Of a stretch of DNA of 64,000 bases, positions 25,445 through 32,640 are shown in pieces. Numbering within the stretch: the first letter of the stretch is position 1; every line of letters begins with the position of its first letter. Both the position numbers and the translations under genes were made by a program. The notes under the pieces were generated by a model. That model was not told where the DNA came from. It did no database searches and saw nothing but the letters and a program-made list of their open reading frames with translations. This stretch comes from Kitasatospora viridis (GTDB taxonomy: Bacteria > Actinomycetota > Actinomycetes > Streptomycetales > Streptomycetaceae). The stretch is taken from contig NZ_VIWT01000001.1 of the NCBI RefSeq assembly GCF_007829815.1, forward strand, positions 4,555,001 to 4,619,000, read 5' to 3'.

Positions 25445-26317
25445 TTGCACGATGACTGGTACGTGGACGACCGTTGCACCAACTGCGACGTGGCGCGGCA
25501 GCTCGCGCCCGGCCTGATCGAGGAGGTCGGCGGCCGCTCGGAGGTGGTCCGGCAGCCGGCCGACGAGAAGGAGGAGGCGCAGGTCGCCGCCGCCGCCTTC
25601 GCCTGCCACACCCGCTCGATCCGGCGGCTGGCCGAGCCGCTGGACAGCGCGGCGGACCCGTTCGCGCTGGCCCTGGACGAACGCGTGCTGCTCTGCGGCC
25701 ACAACTCGCGGCACACCGCGGCGGCCAACGCCTACCTGCTGCGCCGGCCCGGCGGCACCCAGATGATGGTGGACACGCCCCGCTGGTCGGCCGAACTGGC
25801 CGACCGCTACGAGGCATCGGGCCAGGTCACGGACGTGCTGCTGACCCACCGGGACCACGCCGCGCACGGTCGCCGGTACGCCGACCGGTTCGGCGCGCGG
25901 CTGTGGATCCACGAGGGCGACCTGAGTGCGGCCCCGGACGCCGACCAAGTGCTGCGCGGGCTGGACCCGGTGGAGATCGGCGAGGGCGTCATCGCCCACC
26001 CGGTCCCCGGGCACACCGAGGGCAGCGTGCTCTACCTGGCCGACGACACCTACTGCTTCAGCGGGGACAGCCTGTACTGGTCGCGGGCCAAGGGCGGCCT
26101 GGCCGTCGCGGAGCACGTCACCTGGTACTCGATCGAGGAGCAGGCCGCCTCGCTGGCCCGGGTCGCCCCGTCGCTGCGGTTCGAGTGGGTGCTGCCCGGC
26201 CACGGCGACCGCAAGCGGCTGCCGGCCGATCAGATGGCGCAGCGGCTGGCCGAGTTGGTCGCACAGGTGGCCGAACTGCGACCCCGTCCGGTGGACTTCA
26301 CCGCGCACCAGTGGTGA
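25445..26317 (+). CDS. MBL-fold hydrolase with N-terminal ferredoxin-like domain
   Basis: A 290-residue fusion. Residues 1-60 resemble a short ferredoxin (YVDDRCTNCDVARQLAP, later FACHTRSIRR), with three visible cysteines: C11, C14 and C54. The rest is a metallo-beta-lactamase fold with THRDHAAHG, PVPGHTEGS, FSGDSLYW and LPGHGD. The first His of the usual HxHxDH is missing, as in some MBL subgroups. The start is TTG 25445, after a GGGG tract. Redox-linked hydrolysis is a guess. It lies 89 bases upstream of the CHAT gene on the same strand. Confidence 0.82.
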   Translation: MHDDWYVDDRCTNCDVARQLAPGLIEEVGGRSEVVRQPADEKEEAQVAAAAFACHTRSIRRLAEPLDSAADPFALALDERVLLCGHNSRHTAAANAYLLRRPGGTQMMVDTPRWSAELADRYEASGQVTDVLLTHRDHAAHGRRYADRFGARLWIHEGDLSAAPDADQVLRGLDPVEIGEGVIAHPVPGHTEGSVLYLADDTYCFSGDSLYWSRAKGGLAVAEHVTWYSIEEQAASLARVAPSLRFEWVLPGHGDRKRLPADQMAQRLAELVAQVAELRPRPVDFTAHQW

Positions 26318-26406
26318 GACCCGACATATCGTCAGTTTGCTTACGGTGCAGGGGATACTGAGAGTCCTGTCGGCTGACGCTCGGGCGCTCGAAGGATGGA
26401 CGTACG

Positions 26407-27414
26407 TTGATCAAGCTGCTGATCCTGGCCGCCAATCCACGCGACACCCAACCGCTGCGGCTCGGCAGAGAGGCCCGCTGGATCGAGGGGAGGATCCGCG
26501 AGAGCAACGCCGCGGGCCGGTTCACCATCCGCTCGGCCTGGGCCGTCACCGTCGACGAACTCCTCTACCAGCTCAACTCCTTCGAGCCGAACGTGGTGCA
26601 CTTCGTCGGCCACGGCGAGTCCGGCGAGATCATCCTGGAGACGGCGTCGGGCGCGAGCCGGCCGTTGAGCCAGGCGGCACTCGCCACGATCTTCTCCCAC
26701 TTCCGCCAGTGGCTCCAGCTCGTGGTGCTGAACGCGTGCTACTCGGCCGACCAGGCGGAGTCGCTGGCGGAGCACGCCGACGCGGTGATCGGCATGACCA
26801 GCGCCGTCGGTGACGCGGCGGCGGTCGAGTTCGCCGCCGGCTTCTACCGGGCGCTGGGCTTCGGCCGCTCCGTGCAGGACGCCTTCTCCCAGGGGGTGGC
26901 GATGCTGACGGTGCGCGGTCTGCCCGACGCGGACGTGCCCAAGCTGATCCACCGCGCCGGGGTCGACCCGGCCAGGCTGGTCCTGGCGGGCGCGTCGGAC
27001 GTCGCGATCTCCATCCGGCGGGCGGAGGACCCGCGGGTGCCGGAGCGGCTGCGGGGGCTGCTGCAGGACGGGTGCGAGTTCCTGCTGCTGTCCGACCAGG
27101 CCACCCGCCTGCCGCAACGGCACGCGGAGGAGGAGAACCGGATCTTCCTGGAGCTCGGGATGCGCCAGTCCGATGCGGTCTTCGTGGTCGAGGTGAACCG
27201 CTTCGCGGAGGTCGCGACAGCGGCGACCGTGTTGGCCGAACGGCTGGTGCCGCGGGAAACCCACAGCTACGACTGGACGTTGGTCGTCAAGGGCAACCCC
27301 CTCGCGGGCTCCCTCAGCCTGGCCATGGCGGGCCTGCGGTCCGGCGACCGGGTGCTGCTGGTGGGCAATCATCGAATGCCGCAGTGGGCGCCGCAGATGT
27401 TGAGCTCCCCGTGA
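26407..27414 (+). CDS. CHAT (caspase-like) protease with ubiquitin-like C-terminus
   Basis: A 335-residue protein. Residues 1 to about 195 form a CHAT peptidase: IKLLILAANPRDTQPLRLGREA at the start, catalytic His in VVHFVGHGESGE (H69) and Cys in VVLNACYSADQAE (C111). A middle piece (about 198-256) is unassigned. Residues about 257-321 look like a YukD-type ubiquitin fold: VFVVEVNRFAEVATAATVLAE, then YDWTLVVKGNPL and LSLAMAGLRSGDRVLLVG. The start is TTG 26407 after GAAGGA. The stop overlaps the radical SAM start. CHAT proteins usually act in stress or immune-like proteolysis; the role here is unknown. Confidence 0.85.
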   Translation: MIKLLILAANPRDTQPLRLGREARWIEGRIRESNAAGRFTIRSAWAVTVDELLYQLNSFEPNVVHFVGHGESGEIILETASGASRPLSQAALATIFSHFRQWLQLVVLNACYSADQAESLAEHADAVIGMTSAVGDAAAVEFAAGFYRALGFGRSVQDAFSQGVAMLTVRGLPDADVPKLIHRAGVDPARLVLAGASDVAISIRRAEDPRVPERLRGLLQDGCEFLLLSDQATRLPQRHAEEENRIFLELGMRQSDAVFVVEVNRFAEVATAATVLAERLVPRETHSYDWTLVVKGNPLAGSLSLAMAGLRSGDRVLLVGNHRMPQWAPQMLSSP

Positions 27415-28628
27415 CCGCGAACGAGCTGCTGCTGCTGACCGCCACCGACCGGCGGCTGCACCTGGTGCCCGTGCACGCCCTGCGGTGCGTCGTCCTGTCG
27501 GACACCGGGGGCGGCGCGCCGGATCGGCGGATGGTGGCCTGCACGGCTCTGCCGTCCGGCGAGGCCGTCCAGGTGATCCGCGACGAGATCCGCCCGTACG
27601 CCGTGCCCGACGAGGCGGTCGCGGCGGTGCTCACCCGGTTCGAGGCGACCGGGCTGCGGCCGGCCGCCAGCCCCGCGTCGGCCGAACAGCGGCAGGCCCT
27701 GCCGGTGTTCGGGAACCTCACCGATCCCAGCTGGCTGTCCCTCTCGCTCGGCGGGCAGTGCGACAGCGCCTGCGTGTTCTGCTTCACGGAGTGGATCCGG
27801 CACGAGCCGAGGCTCACCCGGGACCAGGCCGTGCGCGCCGTCGAGGTGGCGGCCGCCATCGGCACCGTCAGCGGCGTGGTCTTCACCGGGGGCGAACCGA
27901 CCCTACGGAAGGACCTGCCCGACCTGATCCGGCACGCCTCGGCGAAGGGGTTCACGTCCATCGGGCTGCAGACGAACGGTCACCGGCTGGCCGACCCGGG
28001 GTACTTCGAGCTCCTCGTCGGCTCGGGCGTGACCCAGGTGCTGCTGTCCCTGCACGGTGCTTCCCCCGGCACCCATGACCGGATCGCCCGCCGTCCCGGC
28101 AGCTTCGCCCTCGCCCTGCGTGCGCTGGCTTCGCTGGCCGCCGACGACCGGGTCCGCGCCGAGGTCAACTTCGTGGTCTGCGCGCAGAACGCGAGCGAGA
28201 CCGAGGAGTTCCTCGACCTGGTCCGCAGGGTCGCGCCCGGGGCCGCCGTCCGCTACTCGCTCCCCATCGTCGAGGGGGCCGCCCACGACAACGCGGAGTC
28301 GACGCTGCCCAGCCTGCGCACGTTCGTGGAGCGGGTCTCCGCGGCGCTGGCGAGGGCGGCCGGGGACGTCCAGGTGTCCGTCGCCAACGTGCCGCCGTGC
28401 ATCGCGTCGGCGGTCGGCCTGCCCGCCGCCTACACCCTCTCGCAGCGGCGGTCGATGCTGGGCGTGTCGCCCTTCGTCAGCTCCGCGGTGCTGCGCGGTG
28501 AGGTGGCCGCCAAGCTCCACGTCTGCGGCGGATGCCCGTTCGCCGACGACTGCGACGGTCTCCAGCTGCCGTACCTGCGGCAGTTCCCCGAGGCCCACCG
28601 GGACTTGGCCGCAGCCTTGGGCCGGTAG
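27411..28628 (+). CDS. radical SAM enzyme with C-terminal cysteine cluster
   Basis: A 405-residue protein starting at GTG 27411, whose GTGA overlaps the CHAT stop. Residues 1-100 are an unassigned domain. The radical SAM core has CDSACVFC (C117, C121, C124), the 4Fe-4S site that cleaves SAM, then GVVFTGGEPTLRKDL and LQTNGHRL. Near the end HVCGGCPFADDC (C372, C375, C381) suggests an auxiliary cluster of SPASM/twitch type. Such enzymes often modify peptides. Coupling to the CHAT protease suggests a common substrate or partner; none is known. Confidence 0.88.
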   Translation: MTANELLLLTATDRRLHLVPVHALRCVVLSDTGGGAPDRRMVACTALPSGEAVQVIRDEIRPYAVPDEAVAAVLTRFEATGLRPAASPASAEQRQALPVFGNLTDPSWLSLSLGGQCDSACVFCFTEWIRHEPRLTRDQAVRAVEVAAAIGTVSGVVFTGGEPTLRKDLPDLIRHASAKGFTSIGLQTNGHRLADPGYFELLVGSGVTQVLLSLHGASPGTHDRIARRPGSFALALRALASLAADDRVRAEVNFVVCAQNASETEEFLDLVRRVAPGAAVRYSLPIVEGAAHDNAESTLPSLRTFVERVSAALARAAGDVQVSVANVPPCIASAVGLPAAYTLSQRRSMLGVSPFVSSAVLRGEVAAKLHVCGGCPFADDCDGLQLPYLRQFPEAHRDLAAALGR

Positions 28629-28675
28629 GGGAGCGCGAGCCGCTCGGTCCTGATCGGCGCGGGCGGCCGGGCGAC

Positions 28676-28864
28676 ATGATCGAACGCGGTCATGACGAGA
28701 ACCTACCTCACCTCGGTGGGTGGTCCGGGACGGGTGGTCCGGATTCGCAACTGCCGACAAAACCAGACCTCTTGGACCTGACGGACACTCCGGTCGGTGT
28801 TCGGGCACTTCGCCGGATACCGGTTGATCCGTACCTGTTCATCCGGGCACGGATAGCCCTCTGA
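28676..28864 (+). CDS. possible 62-residue peptide after radical SAM gene
   Basis: An open frame starting MIERGHDENLPHLGG and ending FIRARIAL. It has no clear ribosome site, and its third-position GC is lower than in neighbouring genes. It is worth noting only because radical SAM enzymes often have a small peptide substrate encoded nearby. A 29-residue frame (28692-28781) overlaps it. Either or both may be meaningless. Confidence 0.2.
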   Translation: MIERGHDENLPHLGGWSGTGGPDSQLPTKPDLLDLTDTPVGVRALRRIPVDPYLFIRARIAL

Positions 28865-28873
28865 GCAGTTCAT

Positions 28874-28901
28874 TTGTCTGGACTCTGGCAATACCTACAG
28901 T
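28874..28901 (+). promoter_or_regulatory. promoter of MFS exporter gene
   Basis: TTGTCT, 16 bases, then TACAGT resemble vegetative -35 and -10 boxes. The predicted transcript would start about 15-20 bases before the GTG at 28922. This suggests the exporter can be expressed apart from the CHAT/radical SAM pair. Confidence 0.5.
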
Positions 28902-28921
28902 TACGACGTTAGGTTGTCGCG

Positions 28922-30205
28922 GTGACGGAAACGAAGGCTGGTCAGGACGTCGTGGCGGGGCAGGGCAGCCCGGGGTTATGGCGCCACCGCGACTTCCTGC
29001 TGCTGTGGAGCGGTCAGACGGTCAGTGAGATGGGCTCGGCGGTGACGCGCATCGCGCTGCCGCTGCTCGCGGTCGTCGTGCTCAAGGCGAGCACCTTGCA
29101 GGTCGCGCTGCTGAGCGGCGCCAGCACGCTGGCGTTCGCGCTGATCGCGCTGCCCGCGGGCGTGCTCGTGGACCGCCGGCCGAAGCGCTCCATCATGATC
29201 GTCTGCAACCTGCTCCGGCTGGTGATCGTCGGCTCGGTGCCGCTGGCCGCCGCGCTCGGCGGCCTGACGCTGCCCCAGCTGTACGCCGTCGCCGTCACCG
29301 CCGGTGTGTGCACGGTGTTCTTCGACGTCGCCTACCAGAGCTACCTGCCCTCGCTGGTCAGCGGCGAGCAACTGCTGGACGCCAACGGGAAGCTCGGCAC
29401 CACCCAGGGGTTCGGGCAGCTCGCCGGACCCAGCCTGGGCGGTGGGCTGGTCGGGGCGTTCGGCGCGGCCGGGGCGATGACGGCCGACGCGCTCTCGTAC
29501 GCCGTCTCGGTCCTGTCGATCCTCAGCATCAGGAAGCGCGAGGAGCCGCCGCCCGCCGGGGCGCCGGAAGGGACACTGCGCAGCCGGATCGCGGAGGGCC
29601 TGAGCTTCGTGGTCAAGCACCCGATCCTGCGCAAGGTGGTGGCGTGCTCGGGGACCGCGAACCTGTTCACCGGTGTGGCGTCGTCGCTCTCGATGGTGTT
29701 CCTGGTGCGGGTGGTGCACGTGGGCCCCGCGTTCACCGGTCTGGTGGTGGCGGGCGCGGCCGTCGGCGGGATCGCCGGCGGCGTGTTCGCCGGCCGGATC
29801 GCCAAGCGGGTCGGGTCGGCCCGGATCATCTGGATGTCGCTCCTGGTGTTCAGCGCGCCGCAGATCCTCGCGGCGACCGCCACCCCGGGCTGGGGCGTGC
29901 TGCTCTACCCCGTGGGCATGGCCACCGCGTACTTCTCGTCGATGGTCTTCAACGTCGCCCAGATCAGCTACCGGCAGGCCGTCACACCGCCGGAGATGCT
30001 GGGCCGGGCCAACGCGGCCGTGCGCTGGGTGGTGTGGGGCACGCTGCCGCTCGGGAGCCTGCTGGGCGGCGTGCTCGGCACCGTCGTCGGCGTGCGGGCC
30101 GCCCTGGCGGTGGCGTTCGTGGGCGCGTGGGCGGCGGGCTGGTTCGTGTTCTTCTCGCCGCTGCGGCGGATGCGGGACGTGCCGGAGGCGGTGGCTAAGA
30201 GCTGA
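28922..30205 (+). CDS. MFS exporter (MFS_3 / EntS-like)
   Basis: A 427-residue transporter with about 12 helices. FLLLWSGQTVSEMGSAVTRIALPLLAVVVL is the usual MFS_3 start, seen in siderophore and macrolide exporters, and LPAGVLVDRRPKRSIMI is its 2-3 loop. It starts at GTG 28922. It lies 293 bases after the radical SAM gene and could export a product of that locus, but it has its own promoter. Its last 11 bases overlap the end of a convergent DUF397 gene. Confidence 0.88.
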   Translation: MTETKAGQDVVAGQGSPGLWRHRDFLLLWSGQTVSEMGSAVTRIALPLLAVVVLKASTLQVALLSGASTLAFALIALPAGVLVDRRPKRSIMIVCNLLRLVIVGSVPLAAALGGLTLPQLYAVAVTAGVCTVFFDVAYQSYLPSLVSGEQLLDANGKLGTTQGFGQLAGPSLGGGLVGAFGAAGAMTADALSYAVSVLSILSIRKREEPPPAGAPEGTLRSRIAEGLSFVVKHPILRKVVACSGTANLFTGVASSLSMVFLVRVVHVGPAFTGLVVAGAAVGGIAGGVFAGRIAKRVGSARIIWMSLLVFSAPQILAATATPGWGVLLYPVGMATAYFSSMVFNVAQISYRQAVTPPEMLGRANAAVRWVVWGTLPLGSLLGGVLGTVVGVRAALAVAFVGAWAAGWFVFFSPLRRMRDVPEAVAKS

Positions 30206-30380
30206 GGGTGGTGGTGGCTTGAAGGGTCCGGATGAAGGCGGTGAACGACTCGCGGGGGAAGGCGAGGACGGGGCCGCCGGGGTCCTTGGAGTCGCGCACG
30301 GGGACGGTGGTGGTGGAGGAGGGGGAGACCTCGACGCAGCCGCCGCTGCCGTTGCTGTAGGAGGACTTGAACCAGTGCAT
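30195..30380 (-). CDS. DUF397 protein
   Basis: A 61-residue DUF397 protein. MHWFKSSYSNGSGGCVEV and VPVRDSKDPGGPVLAF are diagnostic for the family. DUF397 proteins pair with XRE/DUF5753 regulators in Streptomyces and are thought to act as small antagonists or partners. It is the second of two copies after the XRE gene, 75 bases downstream of the first. Confidence 0.92.
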   Translation of the reverse strand: MHWFKSSYSNGSGGCVEVSPSSTTTVPVRDSKDPGGPVLAFPRESFTAFIRTLQATTTLSS

Positions 30381-30455
30381 GGCTGACGGTCCTTCGGGTG
30401 GGTGGAAACGCCGCTGGCCCGTCCATTGTGGACGGGCCAGCGGGCTGTCGGCAGG

Positions 30456-30662
30456 TCAGATCGCGCCGAAGGAACCGTTCTTCACGTTCTGAACGAAGGC
30501 GCTGAAGCCAGCGGCGGTAAAGAAGAGGGAAGGGCCGTGGGGGTCCTTGCTGTCACGCACTGGCATCGTGCCGGGGAAGCCGTCGGCTACTTCGATGCAG
30601 CCACCCTGTCCGTTGCTGTGTGTGCTCTTGCGCCACTTGGCGCTCGTCAGGTCCACCTGCAT
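30456..30662 (-). CDS. DUF397 protein
   Basis: A 68-residue DUF397 protein (KWRKSTHSNGQGGCIEVADGF; PVRDSKDPHGPSLFF). Its ATG lies inside the last 16 bases of the XRE regulator gene, so the two are translated together. This is the standard regulator/partner arrangement in actinomycetes, as in BldB/WhiJ-type systems. Confidence 0.93.
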   Translation of the reverse strand: MQVDLTSAKWRKSTHSNGQGGCIEVADGFPGTMPVRDSKDPHGPSLFFTAAGFSAFVQNVKNGSFGAI

Positions 30663-31483
30663 GACATTAGTTCCTTCCGCGCTTCACGGATCATGGCCAA
30701 GCTGTCGGCCCGGTTCAGGGCGTCGACCTGCAGCCGATCGTACTTTCCGGCCCAGCCCGCGACCGTGTCAGCATCCCGCTCCAGGTAGCCCCGGTGAAGC
30801 GACTCCGTGTAGCCCACCATCGTCCGGTTGGGCAGAGTCAGCAGAGTGACCGAATGTGACAGCGGCCGGTCCTCGGCCAGGGTGAAAGGAGCCACCTGCA
30901 GGATCAGGTTGGGACGTTGAGCCAGCTCCTCAAGGTGAGTGAGCTGCTTGATCATCACCTGCGGGCCGCCGATGGGGCGACGAAGAACTCCCTCGTCCAG
31001 CACGACATGAATGGCAGGGGCGCGGACGAGAAGGCCCTGACGCGCCGCCAGCAGGCGCAAGCGGTCCTCAGCTTCGGCCTCGGTGGCTTCGCCACGTCGG
31101 ACCGGAGCCGACTCGTAGGCGGCCGCGTACTCAGGATGTTGAAGCAAACCCGGCACCATGTCCGTCTCGAACAGTCGTACCGCGATTGCCTCTCGCTCTT
31201 TCGGCGCGTACTCGGCGAACCCCGGAATGAGAGCGCTGTTCTTCCAGCTCCACCACAGCAGCTCAAGCGAGCCGTTGGCCTCCAGGACCGCATCGGCCCG
31301 GAGAGCAAACTTTAAGCTCGGCGCCTGTTTTCCCGTCTCTACGTTCGAGATATAGACGTTGGAGTATCGAACAAGGCGTCCGAACTCCACCTGGGTAAGG
31401 CCCTTCGCCTCCCGCAACCTGCGGAGTTGTACGGCAAGAGCAGCCAAGGGAGATGACGTCGGGTCAAGTTCACGTCGGTTCAT
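30647..31483 (-). CDS. XRE family regulator with DUF5753 domain
   Basis: A 278-residue regulator. The N-terminal HTH is LRRLREAKGLTQVEFGRLVRYSNVYISNVETGK, and the rest is DUF5753 (IPGFAEYAPKEREAIAVRLFETDMVPGLLQHPEYA). ATG 31483 (MNRRELDPTSS) is the likely start; the open frame upstream is not family-like. It is coupled to a DUF397 gene. WhiJ-like members repress developmental genes until their DUF397 partner acts. Its divergent neighbours are a set of very small genes. Confidence 0.9.
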   Translation of the reverse strand: MNRRELDPTSSPLAALAVQLRRLREAKGLTQVEFGRLVRYSNVYISNVETGKQAPSLKFALRADAVLEANGSLELLWWSWKNSALIPGFAEYAPKEREAIAVRLFETDMVPGLLQHPEYAAAYESAPVRRGEATEAEAEDRLRLLAARQGLLVRAPAIHVVLDEGVLRRPIGGPQVMIKQLTHLEELAQRPNLILQVAPFTLAEDRPLSHSVTLLTLPNRTMVGYTESLHRGYLERDADTVAGWAGKYDRLQVDALNRADSLAMIREARKELMSCRWT

Positions 31484-31535
31484 GATCGGCTCCAACTTAA
31501 AGCCAGCGCAACTAGAGAGTTGAAACGCTTCCGAG

Positions 31536-31576
31536 CGTAGTCGTGGGCCGCGATCCTTAGTAGTGGAACGACTACG
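31536..31576. promoter_or_regulatory. inverted repeat in divergent XRE promoter region
   Basis: CGTAGTCG (31536-31543) and CGACTACG (31569-31576) are exact inverted repeats 25 bases apart. They lie between the XRE gene and the small plus-strand genes. An operator for the XRE protein is the simplest reading. Confidence 0.45.
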
Positions 31577-31589
31577 GAAAGGAGCGGCC

Positions 31590-31820
31590 GTGAGCGCACG
31601 CACTCACCCCACGCAACCGCAGCGGGCGCTGTACGCCCCTCGCAATGGGGAGCTGGTCCGGGACCTCACCACCGGGCGCACCGGTACCTACCAGGGGCCC
31701 GGCTACGAGGCGAAGCCCACCGTCTTCCTGCGGCCGCCCGGTGGCGGGTGCGAGTGGGAGGTCTCCGCCTACGACATCGAGCCCGCCCCGCCGGGCGCCG
31801 ACCTGGAACCGACCGCGTGA
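31590..31820 (+). CDS. small hypothetical protein
   Basis: A 76-residue protein starting VSARTHPTQPQRALY at GTG 31590, with AAAGGAG six bases upstream. The body reads APRNGELVRDLTTGRTGTYQG, with a Gly-rich C-terminal half (FLRPPGGGCEWEVSAYDI). It is soluble and unrecognised. The next gene starts inside its stop (GTGA). It is divergent from the XRE/DUF397 set, a common neighbourhood in Streptomyces. Confidence 0.75.
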   Translation: MSARTHPTQPQRALYAPRNGELVRDLTTGRTGTYQGPGYEAKPTVFLRPPGGGCEWEVSAYDIEPAPPGADLEPTA

Positions 31821-32038
31821 CCGAGTGGCCCATCTCCTCGCCGCCGCCCGATGCGTGGCGGTTGGGCCGCTGTCACTGCTGCCACCGCGCCACCCTGGTG
31901 GCCCCCGGGCCGGTGATCACCACGGTCGACGGTGGCCAAGTCTCCATCCCCTGGTGCCTGTCCGGTTTCGAACGGGCCAACCGCATGCTGCACCGCGCCG
32001 CCGTCCGCGACGCGAACGCCGAGAGGACCACCCCGTGA
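31817..32038 (+). CDS. small CxxC protein
   Basis: A 73-residue protein starting VTEWPISSPPPDAWRLG. It has a RCHCCHRATL motif with three cysteines and one His, and one later Cys in IPWCLSG, so a small metal-binding fold is possible. The GTG overlaps the upstream stop (GTGA), and its own stop overlaps the next start in the same way. Function unknown. Confidence 0.72.
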   Translation: MTEWPISSPPPDAWRLGRCHCCHRATLVAPGPVITTVDGGQVSIPWCLSGFERANRMLHRAAVRDANAERTTP

Positions 32039-32205
32039 CCACCGCCGACCCGCAACCGCCCTTCGACCGCCAGGCCGCGCTGGACGAGCTCTACGCGCTC
32101 GGCTGCAAGCTCAACGCCATGGCCGCCGCCCGGGACCCCGAGCTCGACGCGACGCTGGCCCGGATGAAGGAACTGCACACCGCCGTCACCGCCCCCGAGG
32201 TCTAG
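32035..32205 (+). CDS. small helical protein
   Basis: A 56-residue protein starting VTTADPQPPFDRQAALDEL. Most of it could form two amphipathic helices (LDELYALGCKLNAMAAARD; LDATLARMKELHTAV). The GTG overlaps the stop of the previous gene. It is the third gene in the coupled series. Function unknown. Confidence 0.7.
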   Translation: MTTADPQPPFDRQAALDELYALGCKLNAMAAARDPELDATLARMKELHTAVTAPEV

Positions 32206-32460
32206 GCGATCAACCCGCAGCGCCCGGCCGCCGTCCCCTCGCCGGCGGCCTCCGACCCCAGCGGCTCGCTGCCTCCCGCGCGCCGGGGTGACAGCCCCCA
32301 ATCCCCGCGTGCCCGGCGCCCGTTGCTCCTCCAGGTCCGCGCCCGCGCCCGTTCTGTGCTGGGCGCTCTCCTGGTGCGTCTGCGGCGGCACCGGTCCACA
32401 CCAGTCCGCTGCTCGCTTGGCTGGCCCAACTGCCCCATCTGCGAGCGGAAATGAGTAACA

Positions 32461-32640
32461 ATGCGTCCAAGGCGCAAGAGCTTCATGACGCTTCGCGTCT
32501 ACCGAGTCACGCCCACCGGACGGCGGATCCGCGTCTCGCGGTCCACCGTGCGCCTCGGCGAGCCGTACACCCCGCCGATCGCCGGCGAGTGGCCGCCGTG
32601 CCGTTGCCCGCGCTGTGAACCGATCACCTGGTCCGACTGA
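32461..32640 (+). CDS. small basic protein with CxCxxC motif
   Basis: A 59-residue frame starting MRPRRKSFMTLRVYRV. The first half is Arg-rich and the end holds PPCRCPRCEPITW, three closely spaced cysteines typical of a tiny zinc-binding knuckle. No good ribosome site precedes ATG 32461; ATG 32485 is an alternative start. It overlaps the antisense end of the MATE gene by 17 bases. The 255 bases before it (32206-32460) hold no gene I can see. Confidence 0.5.
   Translation: MRPRRKSFMTLRVYRVTPTGRRIRVSRSTVRLGEPYTPPIAGEWPPCRCPRCEPITWSD

Noticed and set aside
28532..28864. Longer plus-strand frame of 110 codons
   Set aside because: Its first half is an out-of-frame overlap with the end of the radical SAM gene; only the part from 28676 could stand alone.
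32449..32620. Alternative frame starting MSNNASKAQELHD
   Set aside because: Ends in Arg/Ala/Val/Pro-rich text without motif; the frame with CxCxxC from ATG 32461 is more protein-like.
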